From Chloroflexota bacterium (GTDB taxonomy: Bacteria > Chloroflexota > Anaerolineae > J036 > Brachytrichaceae), in contig JANXLU010000024.1 in assembly GCA_025354985.1 (NCBI GenBank), positions 47,508-111,507 of the forward strand: a stretch of 64,000 nt of DNA, read 5' to 3'. The notes under the pieces are model-generated. The model did not search any database, was not told the DNA's origin, and saw only the letters and a list, made by a program, of their open reading frames with translations. The first letter of the stretch is position 1, and each line of letters starts with the position of its first letter. The position numbers were made by a program, and so were the translations under genes. Below are positions 1 to 9,236 of the stretch, piece by piece.

Positions 1-620
1 GGTGCGTGTTGCTCGGGCTGGCGCAAAAGCTTGACAAGTGACACGTCATCGACCACAGGCGGTAGTGTTTCAAAATACGTCTCCAGCGCCGGCATTATGG
101 CTGGATAGGCCGTGTCCGAGGTCAATTGCTTATCGTCAAAAAATTCCCGCAGATTGGCTGTCGCGGGATTTTGGTTGGTTAACGACAATATCAGCAGTTC
201 TTCAAGTGCAACTTCACGATTTGGCACGCCATTAGTCGCGCCTTCCAGATATACGGCGGCCTGCTGTTTGTTGTGGTACACATCCACCGTCGGGAACTGA
301 TCGCAGAAGGCAACTAGCGTGCGGTCAACCGCCTCTGTGCCAAGTGAGCCGTTCAAACTGGTCAATGCGCCGTGAATCGCACCGGGCGCCAGATCCTCGC
401 GAAAAGCCGCAATGACGGCGTGCATAAGCTCATCAAGCAGACCGATGGCATTGAGTTGCGCGGGGAGCACTTGCTGTGTGGCTGGTCGTAATTGGTTTGC
501 ACGGTTTGCAAACGTTCGCGCGGCTTCAAGATTCGAGACTATGGCCCGACCATCAAATGAGAAAATAGCATCTTCAAACTGATATCGATCGCGCGCAGTT
601 CGGGAAACGTGGAACTCCAT
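1..620 (-). CDS. Probable alpha-amylase family protein, N-terminal part (runs off left edge)
   Basis: An uninterrupted minus-strand reading frame starts at the ATG at 620 (MEFHVSRTARDRYQF) and stays open to base 1, so the gene is cut by the window edge. About 206 residues are visible. They are helical and lack a signal peptide or catalytic motif. The opening, and the later stretch around VPNREVALEELL, resemble the N-terminal domain that precedes the amylase barrel in Anaerolineae alpha-amylases; this is from memory of the family and not from a search. The catalytic GH13/GH57-type part would lie beyond the window. It is divergent from the methyltransferase at 687, with about 66 bases between the start codons. 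That the frame is coding is fairly sure; the function is tentative. Confidence 0.5.
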   Translation of the reverse strand, partial: MEFHVSRTARDRYQFEDAIFSFDGRAIVSNLEAARTFANRANQLRPATQQVLPAQLNAIGLLDELMHAVIAAFREDLAPGAIHGALTSLNGSLGTEAVDRTLVAFCDQFPTVDVYHNKQQAAVYLEGATNGVPNREVALEELLILSLTNQNPATANLREFFDDKQLTSDTAYPAIMPALETYFETLPPVVDDVSLVKLLRQPEQHA

Positions 621-686
621 GTGGTGATTCTATCTGCGCGCGGCCTAAAACAACCACAGATTGACCAACTAAGGAAAGTTGCAGAC

Positions 687-1253
687 ATGAATACCCTTCA
701 GCGATGGATCCAGTTCAACCGCCTGTATCTCGGCAAGCCAAAGTGGGATAGCGGGATAACTCCGCCGGAACTTGAGGACTTTGTTGCCACCCGAGCGGCA
801 GGTCGGGCGCTGGATCTGGGATGCGGCACAGGAACCAACGTCCAGTATTTGGCCAGTCATGGCTGGCGTGCAACAGGGGTGGATTTTGTGCCAAAGGCAG
901 TCCTTGCTGGCCGGGCAAAGCTCAAACGCGCACAGCTAACGGCAGACTTGCGCGTGGGTGATGTCACGCGGTTGCGGGAACTTTCAACCGGCTTTGACTT
1001 GATACTTGACATCGGGTGCTATCACTGCTTGTCGGCCGAACGCATGACGGCTTATGCCGCCGAGGTCAAGCGACTGCTGGCACCCACCGGCGCATACTAT
1101 TTGTATGTTCATTTTTTGGCGCCTGGCCGCACAGTGGGTGCTTCGGAAGCCGACCTTAAGAGATTTGAACCCGAGTTGCATGTTCGCGACCGCAAAGATG
1201 GCACAGACACGGCCAGCGGTGGAAAATCTGCCTGGGTTCTCTTTGAGCGCTAA
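687..1253 (+). CDS. Class I SAM-dependent methyltransferase
   Basis: A 188-residue protein with the Rossmann methyltransferase core. Motif I is LDLGCGTGTNVQYL near residue 40, followed by an acidic strand end (GVDF), the DLRVGDVT segment, and DLILDIGCYHCL as the post-motif region. It probably transfers a methyl group from S-adenosylmethionine to a small molecule; the substrate cannot be read from sequence. The frame is open from 609, but the ATG at 687 is chosen because AAGGAAAG lies about eight bases upstream and because a start at 609 would overlap the divergent gene. Tellurite-resistance/thiopurine-type methyltransferases have a similar layout, so a detoxification role is possible. Confidence 0.75.
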   Translation: MNTLQRWIQFNRLYLGKPKWDSGITPPELEDFVATRAAGRALDLGCGTGTNVQYLASHGWRATGVDFVPKAVLAGRAKLKRAQLTADLRVGDVTRLRELSTGFDLILDIGCYHCLSAERMTAYAAEVKRLLAPTGAYYLYVHFLAPGRTVGASEADLKRFEPELHVRDRKDGTDTASGGKSAWVLFER

Positions 1254-1280
1254 GTATTGGCTGGTAACCTCATTCATCGC

Positions 1281-2114
1281 ATGCTTAGCGAATGGTTGAT
1301 GTTGACGGCGCTCACTTGGTTGGTCGGTAGCGTCGCGGTCCCGGTGATGGTGATGTCGAGCCCGGCGGCCCAACCCTTGCGCGATGCGACCCGCCAGGTG
1401 CGTCGGGTACACATCATCCTGGGATGCGCGTTGCTCATCATCGCGAGCATCACGGCTCTGGCCTTTCCCACTACCCGCTATAGCGATGGTCGTCTGGTTC
1501 TTGTTCTTGTGATGCGGTTGTGTTTGATCGGGTTGATTGGCGCGTCATTGATGCGCGGCAGCCGATATATCGGAGTGGTTTTTATGGCCGGCTTTGCGTT
1601 GTTGTTGATGCAAAGCTTGCTAAGCCGTGGCGCCATTCAGGAGGACTGGCTGGCACCGCTTGCGAATGATTGGCTTCATTTAACATTGAGTACGATCTGG
1701 GTTGGCGGCCTGGGTTTGCTCGCGTTTGTCCTTGCACCCGCCACGTTGCGCAAGCCCGCGCTACAGCCCGCCCTGAGCGCCACGCTTGAGCGATTCTCAC
1801 CCGTTGCGATGTTCTGCGCGATTGGATTGGGCTTGACCGGCATACTGCAGGCGACGCAAGTTGTAAGTGGGTTCCAGGGCTTGGTTGAAACAACGTATGG
1901 GCGGCTGGTTCTGGCCAAGGTTGGGTTGTTTGCCGTGCTGGTTTGCTTTGGCGCGCTGCATCAGTTCGTGATTATGCCGCGGTTGCGACCACGCTTGTTC
2001 GCTGGCGTCGTGCCGCTCGTCCGGACGCGATTTGCGCTGACCATCGCCGCCGAATTGCTGGCCAGTGTGATTGTATTGGCGATATCCGCCACTCTAAAGA
2101 CTTCAATAGTGTGA
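1281..2114 (+). CDS. CopD-like copper resistance/transport membrane protein
   Basis: About 277 residues, almost entirely hydrophobic, with roughly eight predicted membrane helices. The C-terminal half matches the CopD domain: a WVGGLGLLAF segment with conserved Trp and Gly, then a helix pair around FSPVAMFCAIGLGLTGILQ, and a TTYGRLVLAKVGLF motif typical of the family. CopD proteins sit in the cytoplasmic membrane and are linked to copper uptake or resistance, often with CopC. No CopC domain or gene is seen here. The ATG at 1281 is preferred; a TTG at 1257 would add eight residues. It follows the methyltransferase by about 25 bases and may be cotranscribed with it. Confidence 0.7.
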   Translation: MLSEWLMLTALTWLVGSVAVPVMVMSSPAAQPLRDATRQVRRVHIILGCALLIIASITALAFPTTRYSDGRLVLVLVMRLCLIGLIGASLMRGSRYIGVVFMAGFALLLMQSLLSRGAIQEDWLAPLANDWLHLTLSTIWVGGLGLLAFVLAPATLRKPALQPALSATLERFSPVAMFCAIGLGLTGILQATQVVSGFQGLVETTYGRLVLAKVGLFAVLVCFGALHQFVIMPRLRPRLFAGVVPLVRTRFALTIAAELLASVIVLAISATLKTSIV

Positions 2115-2127
2115 CAGGCGCAGGCCA

Positions 2128-3810
2128 TTATCGTTTTGCAAATAATATGTGGGCGACCACGGTGACGATTGCTGCAATGATCGGCAGTGGTACTTGAAGT
2201 GACCCGGTGGCGGGAATCTGCATCATGAGCGCTCCCAATCTGGTTAGCGTTGAGAGCACACCGACAATGGCATCGCCGTCGGGAAGCGCGGAGAAAAACG
2301 CCGTACCCCAATACCAGTAATAGGCGCATGCGGACAGCATCAGAGACACACAGCCCGTCAAAAGACTTGTCATTGTGAAAGAAATCGCGCTCAATGCGTC
2401 TGGTTCACGCAAGGCGGTGAGCACGGCGACACCCGTTGGAAGCAACAATGCGATCGTGCCTCCACGGTTCAGTTGCGCGAACACTTGGGTTGGGTTGCCC
2501 TCCTGGAAGCTGGCAAGTGACATGTTCCCTGGAAGGGTCGCCGCAGTCCACCCGAGCCAAACTCCCCAATAAAGTACAGTGAATAACAGGGGCGCCAGGC
2601 GGTGCGTGGTCACCAGGAGGCCAGTGACAGCCAACAAACATAGTGCGATCCCCATTACAAACGGGAGTCTGGACCGTGCCGAATTTGCCAGCGCATCCGC
2701 GCGTTCCATGCTTGCCCGGTCGTTCAACGAAGCTTCGAAATTTCGAAACCAGCGCACCGGGTCGACGGGGTCAGGCAGGCTGGTTTGCTGTAGCAACTCC
2801 GCGGCAAAGCGCGGGCGACGGGTAACTTCTGACCAGCGTTCATACAGGTTAACCAGCCGCGTCGTTTGGACGGAGACGTGGTCACCGATTTGAGCCGATG
2901 GAATAACCAGAGCCGGGAAGAGGGGTGTTCCTTGTGCAATTGCCGGTGTGGGCACGCCGAGCAGCACGGCCAGAGTTGGCGCGAGATGCAGGCTATTTGC
3001 GCTTCCCTTTGAGCCAATCCGCACGCCGGCCCCGCTCATCACGAGTGGCACGCGTGATGCCAGCACGGCTGCGATATCGCCGTTTGCGGCCAAGGCGCCA
3101 CGGTCACTGGTCACGACGATGGTTGTGCGCGATTGATCCAACCCGGTGAAAAATGCCGTCAGCCGCGAATCCGTGGTGGTGATCGCGGCATCTAGGCTAT
3201 CGGGTTCTGTGTTGGCAACCTGGTCGATCAAGTCGAGCTCGATAATGATAAGGTTGCTTCTGAACGTGGCATCGCCAATTTGTTCACGCGCCAGACGCAA
3301 CGCACCTTCATCGTGGCCGGGCAGATCAGAAAAATCCAGCGGAGTAAACAGCACCTGTCGGCCAAACGTCGCGTCCCACCAGACACTTCCGAACACGCTG
3401 GGGTTGCCGCGCGACGCCGCAACCTGCGTAATGAGATTGTCGGGTAGGGGTCTCGCCGTGCTGAAATTCGTTGTATAGCCGTGAAATTCGGGTAGTGCGC
3501 CGGTGAGCAGAGTCATAATTTGCGGTGCACGATAGGGCGGTTCGGCGATTTGTAGGGTGTAATCAGCCCCGTGGTCGCGCAGCGCATTCAGTGACACCAT
3601 GGATTGGCTGACATCTGCACTTAGACCGCGGATCAGAATCAAGACCACGCGGTTGGTTAGCGGCGGTGTGCTCTGGGTTGCGGGCAGGTCGGTCAGGTAC
3701 GGTGAAACATAAGCGGAATAGCCCGCCCATAGGTCATCACGCGCGCGCGTGGCCATTGACCCGGCCAACGACAAAACTACAACAAGAATCAGACCCGCGA
3801 CCCGCGTCAT
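2128..3810 (-). CDS. Alkaline-phosphatase-fold membrane protein, probably catalytically inactive
   Basis: About 560 residues. There is a signal-like N-terminal helix, an extracytoplasmic domain to about residue 380, then around six membrane helices. The soluble part follows the layout of type I phosphodiesterases/alkaline phosphatases: VVLILIRGLSAD where VDGLR-D is usual, APQIMTLLTG for the nucleophile loop, and VVTSDRGAL where TSDHG is usual. The metal-binding Asp of the first motif and the His of the last are replaced by Arg, and the D-x-x-GH motif reads DLIDQVAN. This suggests loss of catalysis. The ATG at 3810 is preferred over the GTG at 3819, since GTGGGA then serves as a weak ribosome site. 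It is divergent from the aminotransferase. Confidence 0.6.
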   Translation of the reverse strand: MTRVAGLILVVVLSLAGSMATRARDDLWAGYSAYVSPYLTDLPATQSTPPLTNRVVLILIRGLSADVSQSMVSLNALRDHGADYTLQIAEPPYRAPQIMTLLTGALPEFHGYTTNFSTARPLPDNLITQVAASRGNPSVFGSVWWDATFGRQVLFTPLDFSDLPGHDEGALRLAREQIGDATFRSNLIIIELDLIDQVANTEPDSLDAAITTTDSRLTAFFTGLDQSRTTIVVTSDRGALAANGDIAAVLASRVPLVMSGAGVRIGSKGSANSLHLAPTLAVLLGVPTPAIAQGTPLFPALVIPSAQIGDHVSVQTTRLVNLYERWSEVTRRPRFAAELLQQTSLPDPVDPVRWFRNFEASLNDRASMERADALANSARSRLPFVMGIALCLLAVTGLLVTTHRLAPLLFTVLYWGVWLGWTAATLPGNMSLASFQEGNPTQVFAQLNRGGTIALLLPTGVAVLTALREPDALSAISFTMTSLLTGCVSLMLSACAYYWYWGTAFFSALPDGDAIVGVLSTLTRLGALMMQIPATGSLQVPLPIIAAIVTVVAHILFAKR

Positions 3811-3827
3811 GAATCCCACACAATACC

Positions 3828-5195
3828 ATGACCGATTACAATTTGCGAGTACGTGTCAATGCACACCGTTCAATTATTGCTATGAGCCGAGAAAATCTTT
3901 CACCCGCCTGGGGCATTGTGTTTGATCTGGATCTGGATCATGCCGAGGGCTGCTACGTTTACGACACCAAGGGCAACCGATACCTGGATTTCACAAGTGG
4001 CATTGGCGTGACCAACACCGGTCATGCACATCCACGCGTGGTTAAGGCAATTCAAGATCAGGCTGCAAAAATGATTCACGGCCAAATCGGTGTTGGCAAG
4101 GGCCGTCCGGTTTTGGAGCTAACCGAGGAACTCAAGAAAATTTTGCCCGCCGAGCTGGATACTTATTTCTTTAGCAATTCTGGCGCGGAGGCGGTTGAGG
4201 CCGCGGTTAAGCTGGCGAAAGCTGCGACGGGTCGTCAGAATGTCATCGTGTTTGAGGGTTCGTTTCACGGACGGACGCACCTGACGATGGCCATGACCAC
4301 CAGCAAATATAGCTACCACTATCACATGCAGCCGTTGCCGGCCGGCATCTACGTCGCGCCGTTTGCCAATTGCTTTGAATGTCCCGTTGCCAAGCGGACC
4401 ATGACCACCGCGGAGCGTGGTGCATTGAGCGCGAGTTGCCCAAATGACGGTGGAAAGTGTTGCGGTTACGCCGAGGATGCCATCCATCACATTCTGAAGA
4501 CGCTCACTGCTCCAGGCGAGACCGCGGCAATTGTGATCGAGCCCGAGCTTGGCGAGGGTGGGTACACCGCGCCACCCGCCAGCTTTCTAAAGGAACTGCG
4601 CAAGATTTGCACCGAGCACGGCATCTTGCTGGTGTTTGATGAAATTCAAACCGGCTTTGGTCGGGTGGGGACCTGGTGGGCCGGTGAGCAGTATGGCATT
4701 GTGCCCGATATTCTGATTATGGCCAAGGGCATCGCCAGTGGCATGCCCCTTAGCGCGATTGCATCCCGCCGCGAAATAATGGCGAAATGGACGGCTGGCT
4801 CACACGGCGGCACCTACGGACCAAATCTGGTTAGCGCAGCGGCTGCGGTCGAGACAATTCGCGTCATGCGCGATGAAAAGATTGTGGAAAATGCCGCGGC
4901 CCGTGGCGCGCAGCTGCGCACCGGTCTGTATGAATTGCAAAAGGAATTTAAGCAAATCGGCGATGTGCGTGGGCTGGGGTGCATGATCGGCACGGCATTT
5001 GTCAAGCCGGATGGCACGCCCGATGCGGATACTCAGAAGCGTGTGGCGCAATATTGCTTTGACCAAAAGCTGTTATTTTTTAGCTGTGGCACCTATGGCA
5101 ACATCATCCGCTGGATTCCGCCCCTTGTGGTGACAGCTGAACAAATTGACGACGCACTCAAGATCTTTGCCGCCGCGCTGGATAGTGTTGGCTAG
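3828..5195 (+). CDS. Class III (acetylornithine/4-aminobutyrate type) aminotransferase
   Basis: A PLP-dependent fold type I aminotransferase of 455 residues. Family signatures are GIGVTNTGHAHP near the start, FFSNSGAEAVEAAVKLAK (cofactor phosphate site), LVFDEIQTGFGRVG, and the lysine that holds PLP in LIMAKGIASGMPLSAI. It moves an amino group between an omega-amino acid such as 4-aminobutyrate or ornithine and a 2-oxoacid. An unusual cysteine-rich insertion lies at codons covering 4371-4470 (C-x2-C, then C-x6-C-C). The start is uncertain: ATG 3828 gives the family's usual N-terminal length, but ATG 3882 leaves more room for a promoter from the divergent gene. It ends before an intrinsic terminator. 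Confidence 0.8.
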   Translation: MTDYNLRVRVNAHRSIIAMSRENLSPAWGIVFDLDLDHAEGCYVYDTKGNRYLDFTSGIGVTNTGHAHPRVVKAIQDQAAKMIHGQIGVGKGRPVLELTEELKKILPAELDTYFFSNSGAEAVEAAVKLAKAATGRQNVIVFEGSFHGRTHLTMAMTTSKYSYHYHMQPLPAGIYVAPFANCFECPVAKRTMTTAERGALSASCPNDGGKCCGYAEDAIHHILKTLTAPGETAAIVIEPELGEGGYTAPPASFLKELRKICTEHGILLVFDEIQTGFGRVGTWWAGEQYGIVPDILIMAKGIASGMPLSAIASRREIMAKWTAGSHGGTYGPNLVSAAAAVETIRVMRDEKIVENAAARGAQLRTGLYELQKEFKQIGDVRGLGCMIGTAFVKPDGTPDADTQKRVAQYCFDQKLLFFSCGTYGNIIRWIPPLVVTAEQIDDALKIFAAALDSVG

Positions 5196-5208
5196 CACAC
5201 GCTAAAGG

Positions 5209-5247
5209 AAACGGCACCCGCGATTTCACCGCCGGTGCCGTTTTTTT
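5209..5247 (+). terminator. Rho-independent terminator after the aminotransferase
   Basis: A ten-base perfect inverted repeat, AAACGGCACC (5209-5218) against GGTGCCGTTT (5234-5243), is followed by a run of seven T. It lies 13 bases after the aminotransferase stop and between two convergent genes. The T run supports termination of the plus strand; on the minus strand only a broken T run follows. Confidence 0.85.
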
Positions 5248-5267
5248 ATCTGGTGTGCAGGTTGGGG

Positions 5268-6548
<1,281 letters not shown>

Positions 6549-6559
6549 TTATTGATTGT

Positions 6560-6625
6560 GTTCACCAAAGCACGAGTTGAACCGGGACTCCAGGCTGCAC
6601 GGTTGGGGTGAACTACCCGTCGTGC
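6560..6625 (-). promoter_or_regulatory. Candidate pseudoknotted RNA in the ahcY leader
   Basis: In the RNA of the minus strand, GCACGA (6625-6620) can pair with TCGTGC (6575-6570), and GTTCACC (6613-6607) with GGTGAAC (6566-6560). These two helices cross, which is the H-type pseudoknot layout used by SAM and SAH riboswitches. A third helix, AACCG (6604-6600) with CGGTT (6584-6580), closes a 15-base loop inside. The element ends about 12-20 bases before the ribosome site (AAGGACAGG). The sequence does not match the SAH, SAM-II or SAM-V consensus as I remember them, so it may be a new class or a chance arrangement. Confidence 0.35.
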
Positions 6626-6645
6626 GATTCGTGTTCTGTTGACGA

Positions 6646-7590
6646 CTATAACTGAATGGCCAGCTTGCCAAAGTTGAGCTCGTAGCGTTCCTTGAATTGG
6701 CCGCGGGTGAAATAGTGGCTTTGCCCGCCAACATGCTCCAGCGCATAGGTGGCGGCGACGCTGCCCAGGCGGCCACACGTCTCCCAATCCGCACCATTCG
6801 CCATCCCTTTAATAAGGCCCCCACGAAAGGCGTCGCCGACACCGGTGGGGTCAACCACCCGCTCCTCTGGGACAGCCGGGATGTTGATGTCTTGACCCGA
6901 TTTCAAGCGGATCGTTGAACCGTGCTCGCCCTTGGTAATGATCAAAGCCTCGGAATCATTCAGAATGGAAGCCGCGGTAAGACCGGTCTTGCCTTCGATG
7001 AGGCTGAACTCGTAATCGTTGCAAATCAAGACGTTGCATCCGACAATGCCCGCGCGCAGTTCCTCGGCTGAGCTCCGGGCCACTTGCTGACCGGGATCGT
7101 AAATATGGCGAATACCCATCGTCCGACATTCTTCAGCGTGGCGAACCATGGCGATGGGATCATCTGGCGATATGATGACGAGCCCCGGCTTCTCCATGTC
7201 ATGAAACGACAATTCCCGAGCATCGCGCATCGCGCCGGTGTAAAACGAAGCAATTTGGCTGTTACGTTGATCCGTACTGCAGAAAAAAGATGCTGTGAAT
7301 TTGTTTTCCACCACTTTGACCATGCTTGTATCCACGCCCACCGTTTCAAGGAAATGGCGATATTCGCCAAAATCCTGTCCGGCGGCTCCAAACAAAACCG
7401 GGCGCTCACCAAGCAACGCAAGCGTATAGGCGATGTTTGGTGCAACCCCGCCGCGCCGTTTATCCATTTCATCCACCAAAAAGCTCAGGCTGAGACGCTC
7501 AAGCTGATCCGGAATGATGTGTTCGGCGAATAGTCCCGGGTAGGACATCAAGTAATCGTAAGCTATGGATCCTGCAGTGATAATTTTCAT
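6646..7590 (-). CDS. PfkB-family carbohydrate kinase, probably adenosine kinase
   Basis: 314 residues with the ribokinase fold. The start has GGVAPNIAYTLALLG (substrate lid and binding region), and the C-terminal signature VVDPTGVGDAFRGGLIKG carries the catalytic Asp and the anion hole. It phosphorylates a sugar or nucleoside with ATP. Because it is directly upstream of ahcY on the same strand, the likely substrate is the adenosine that AhcY releases; that inference comes from context. Fructokinase or ribokinase activity cannot be excluded by sequence alone. Start ATG 7590 (MKIITAGSIAYDYLM) matches the usual N-terminus of the family. Confidence 0.8.
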   Translation of the reverse strand: MKIITAGSIAYDYLMSYPGLFAEHIIPDQLERLSLSFLVDEMDKRRGGVAPNIAYTLALLGERPVLFGAAGQDFGEYRHFLETVGVDTSMVKVVENKFTASFFCSTDQRNSQIASFYTGAMRDARELSFHDMEKPGLVIISPDDPIAMVRHAEECRTMGIRHIYDPGQQVARSSAEELRAGIVGCNVLICNDYEFSLIEGKTGLTAASILNDSEALIITKGEHGSTIRLKSGQDINIPAVPEERVVDPTGVGDAFRGGLIKGMANGADWETCGRLGSVAATYALEHVGGQSHYFTRGQFKERYELNFGKLAIQL

Positions 7591-7641
7591 CTTGCTATAT
7601 GCGGGCAGCGCAACCCACCCATGTGCGCCGCGGAATAATGA

Positions 7642-8304
7642 CTATCTGCGCTGTTTTGGAAACTCGAACCGATATCCCTGGCCGCGCACGGTTCGGAGAT
7701 AAATGGGTTCGTTGGGATCGTCTTCCACATATTCGCGCAGCCAGCGAACGTGCACATCCAACGTTCGCGTGTCACCCATGAAGTTGGTCTCCCATACTTC
7801 CTGCATCAGGGTCTTGCGTAAAATTAATTGCCCGGGACGGGTCATGAATATGTTGAGAAGTTTGCACAGTTTGGGGTTAAGATAATGGTCTTCGCCCTTG
7901 TAACGAATCTTGCTGCTCGCAGGAAAAAATGTAATTTCACCGCATTTGTATTCCGGGCCCACCGCTTCAGGCATAAGCTTTTCAACCCGCGAAAGCAGCT
8001 TGCGCATCTGCAGCGGGCGGGTGAGCACAATATCGGCATGTTCCATCGGTTCCGGATCACCGACAACTTCGCCTTCAAGCACAATAATCGGAAGCTGGTG
8101 GCTCTTTTTAATAGATGCGCACAGTTTTTCCGCGCTACCCTTCAGAGAAGGCATGTCGACGACGACCACACTTGGTCGTTCATGGTCAAGCAATTCCAGC
8201 GCGCTTCGGGCCGAGTGGACCCAGCTAACAGCATAGCCATTTTGCTCAAGCGCCGGACCAACGGAATCACCGTATCCACCCTGCACCAACAAAACCCGCT
8301 TCAT
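7642..8304 (-). CDS. OmpR-type response regulator with a degenerate receiver
   Basis: 220 residues. The C-terminal half is an OmpR/PhoB winged helix (residues about 125-217): YLNPKLCKLLNIF, the recognition-helix stretch TRTLDVHVRWLREYVEDD, and the wing VRGQGYRFEF. The N-terminal receiver keeps the phosphoacceptor-like Asp in VVVVDMPSLKG. It lacks the usual acidic pair after the first strand (VLLVQGGYGD instead of VDDE) and has Arg for the conserved Lys in the last loop (LTRPL). It may therefore act without normal phosphorylation. No histidine kinase is adjacent. ATG 8304 is chosen over the upstream ATG because AGAGGG sits at a good distance. It lies just upstream of the kinase gene on the same strand. 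Confidence 0.8.
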   Translation of the reverse strand: MKRVLLVQGGYGDSVGPALEQNGYAVSWVHSARSALELLDHERPSVVVVDMPSLKGSAEKLCASIKKSHQLPIIVLEGEVVGDPEPMEHADIVLTRPLQMRKLLSRVEKLMPEAVGPEYKCGEITFFPASSKIRYKGEDHYLNPKLCKLLNIFMTRPGQLILRKTLMQEVWETNFMGDTRTLDVHVRWLREYVEDDPNEPIYLRTVRGQGYRFEFPKQRR

Positions 8305-8375
8305 GGCTGCCCTCTTCATTGCGTTTCCAATTATAACGGTTGGATCATTTCCACAATTTGCTTGTTTTAAGGTGC

Positions 8376-9236
8376 ATGCTTAAAGAATTTAAGCTTCGTG
8401 TTATCGAGCCCGCGGTGGAATTGCTGCAATCTGCGACGAGTCAACGCGCATTGGAGGCGACGCGCACCCTGCACGGGTTGAGCCTGAGCCGTCTGGACGA
8501 GCCCAGCACATCGTTTACAACCCTATGTATTGCAGATGCACATGGTCTGGTAGGCGCAGTGCAGGTGGAGGTCAACTCACTATGGACCGCCTGGCTGACC
8601 GGTTTGGTCTTGATGGATCGCGCAAAGGCCACCCCGGTGCTGGAGTTCTTGATGGTACAAATTGAAGATTATTGTCGCGCACGCGACGTGCGAGAGCTGT
8701 GGGCCGTTGCTGAGCCTACAAGTTGGCTGTCACCCTATTGGGCAGACTTGCATTTTGCGAAGTGCAATAACCTTGTTACCATGGAAGCAGATGTGGAAGA
8801 AGTGCAACGTCGCATTGTTGCGACGAACCGCACCTATCAGCTTGTGCCGGGTAACGCGGAACTTCTGGACGGAATTGTCACCATCGACCACAACGCATTT
8901 ACGGCGCCGTGGCAATACAGTGCAGCCATGGTGACAAGCCTCATGGTCGATGACAGTGACATTACGGTTTGCCTGGACCAGGCCAAACCAGCCGGATATT
9001 GCGCAGTGCTTAAAAAACGAGACGGCGTGCATCTGACCAGAATTGCCGTAGCACCTGAGTTCGTAAGGCGGGGTGTTGCGTCCGTTCTCATGGCCTCGGT
9101 GTGCGATCATCTTCACGGCGGGTTGCACATCACTTTAAATACGCCAGCGGACGCCCTGCCCGCCATGCGACTCTATCGTAAACTTGGATTTGTGGCATTA
9201 CCAGAGAATTTGTCGGTTTTCCGGTGCGCATTTTGA
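8376..9236 (+). CDS. GNAT-family N-acetyltransferase
   Basis: 286 residues. The C-terminal half (about 150-286) is a GNAT domain: LTRIAVAPEFVRRGVASVLM holds the acetyl-CoA pyrophosphate loop (V-R-R-G-V-A), and AMRLYRKLGFVAL is the typical motif B helix and strand. The N-terminal half has the look of a second, more degenerate GNAT domain. The substrate is unknown; RimI-like protein acetylation is one option. ATG 8376 is preferred to the TTG at 8340, with TAAGG just upstream. It is divergent from the response regulator and overlaps the amidase gene by 13 bases, suggesting translational coupling. Confidence 0.75.
   Translation: MLKEFKLRVIEPAVELLQSATSQRALEATRTLHGLSLSRLDEPSTSFTTLCIADAHGLVGAVQVEVNSLWTAWLTGLVLMDRAKATPVLEFLMVQIEDYCRARDVRELWAVAEPTSWLSPYWADLHFAKCNNLVTMEADVEEVQRRIVATNRTYQLVPGNAELLDGIVTIDHNAFTAPWQYSAAMVTSLMVDDSDITVCLDQAKPAGYCAVLKKRDGVHLTRIAVAPEFVRRGVASVLMASVCDHLHGGLHITLNTPADALPAMRLYRKLGFVALPENLSVFRCAF

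Noticed and set aside
6560..6625. Identification of the ahcY leader as a known SAH riboswitch
   Set aside because: The helix order is similar but the conserved core of that class is not found in the right places, so it is reported only as a candidate structure.
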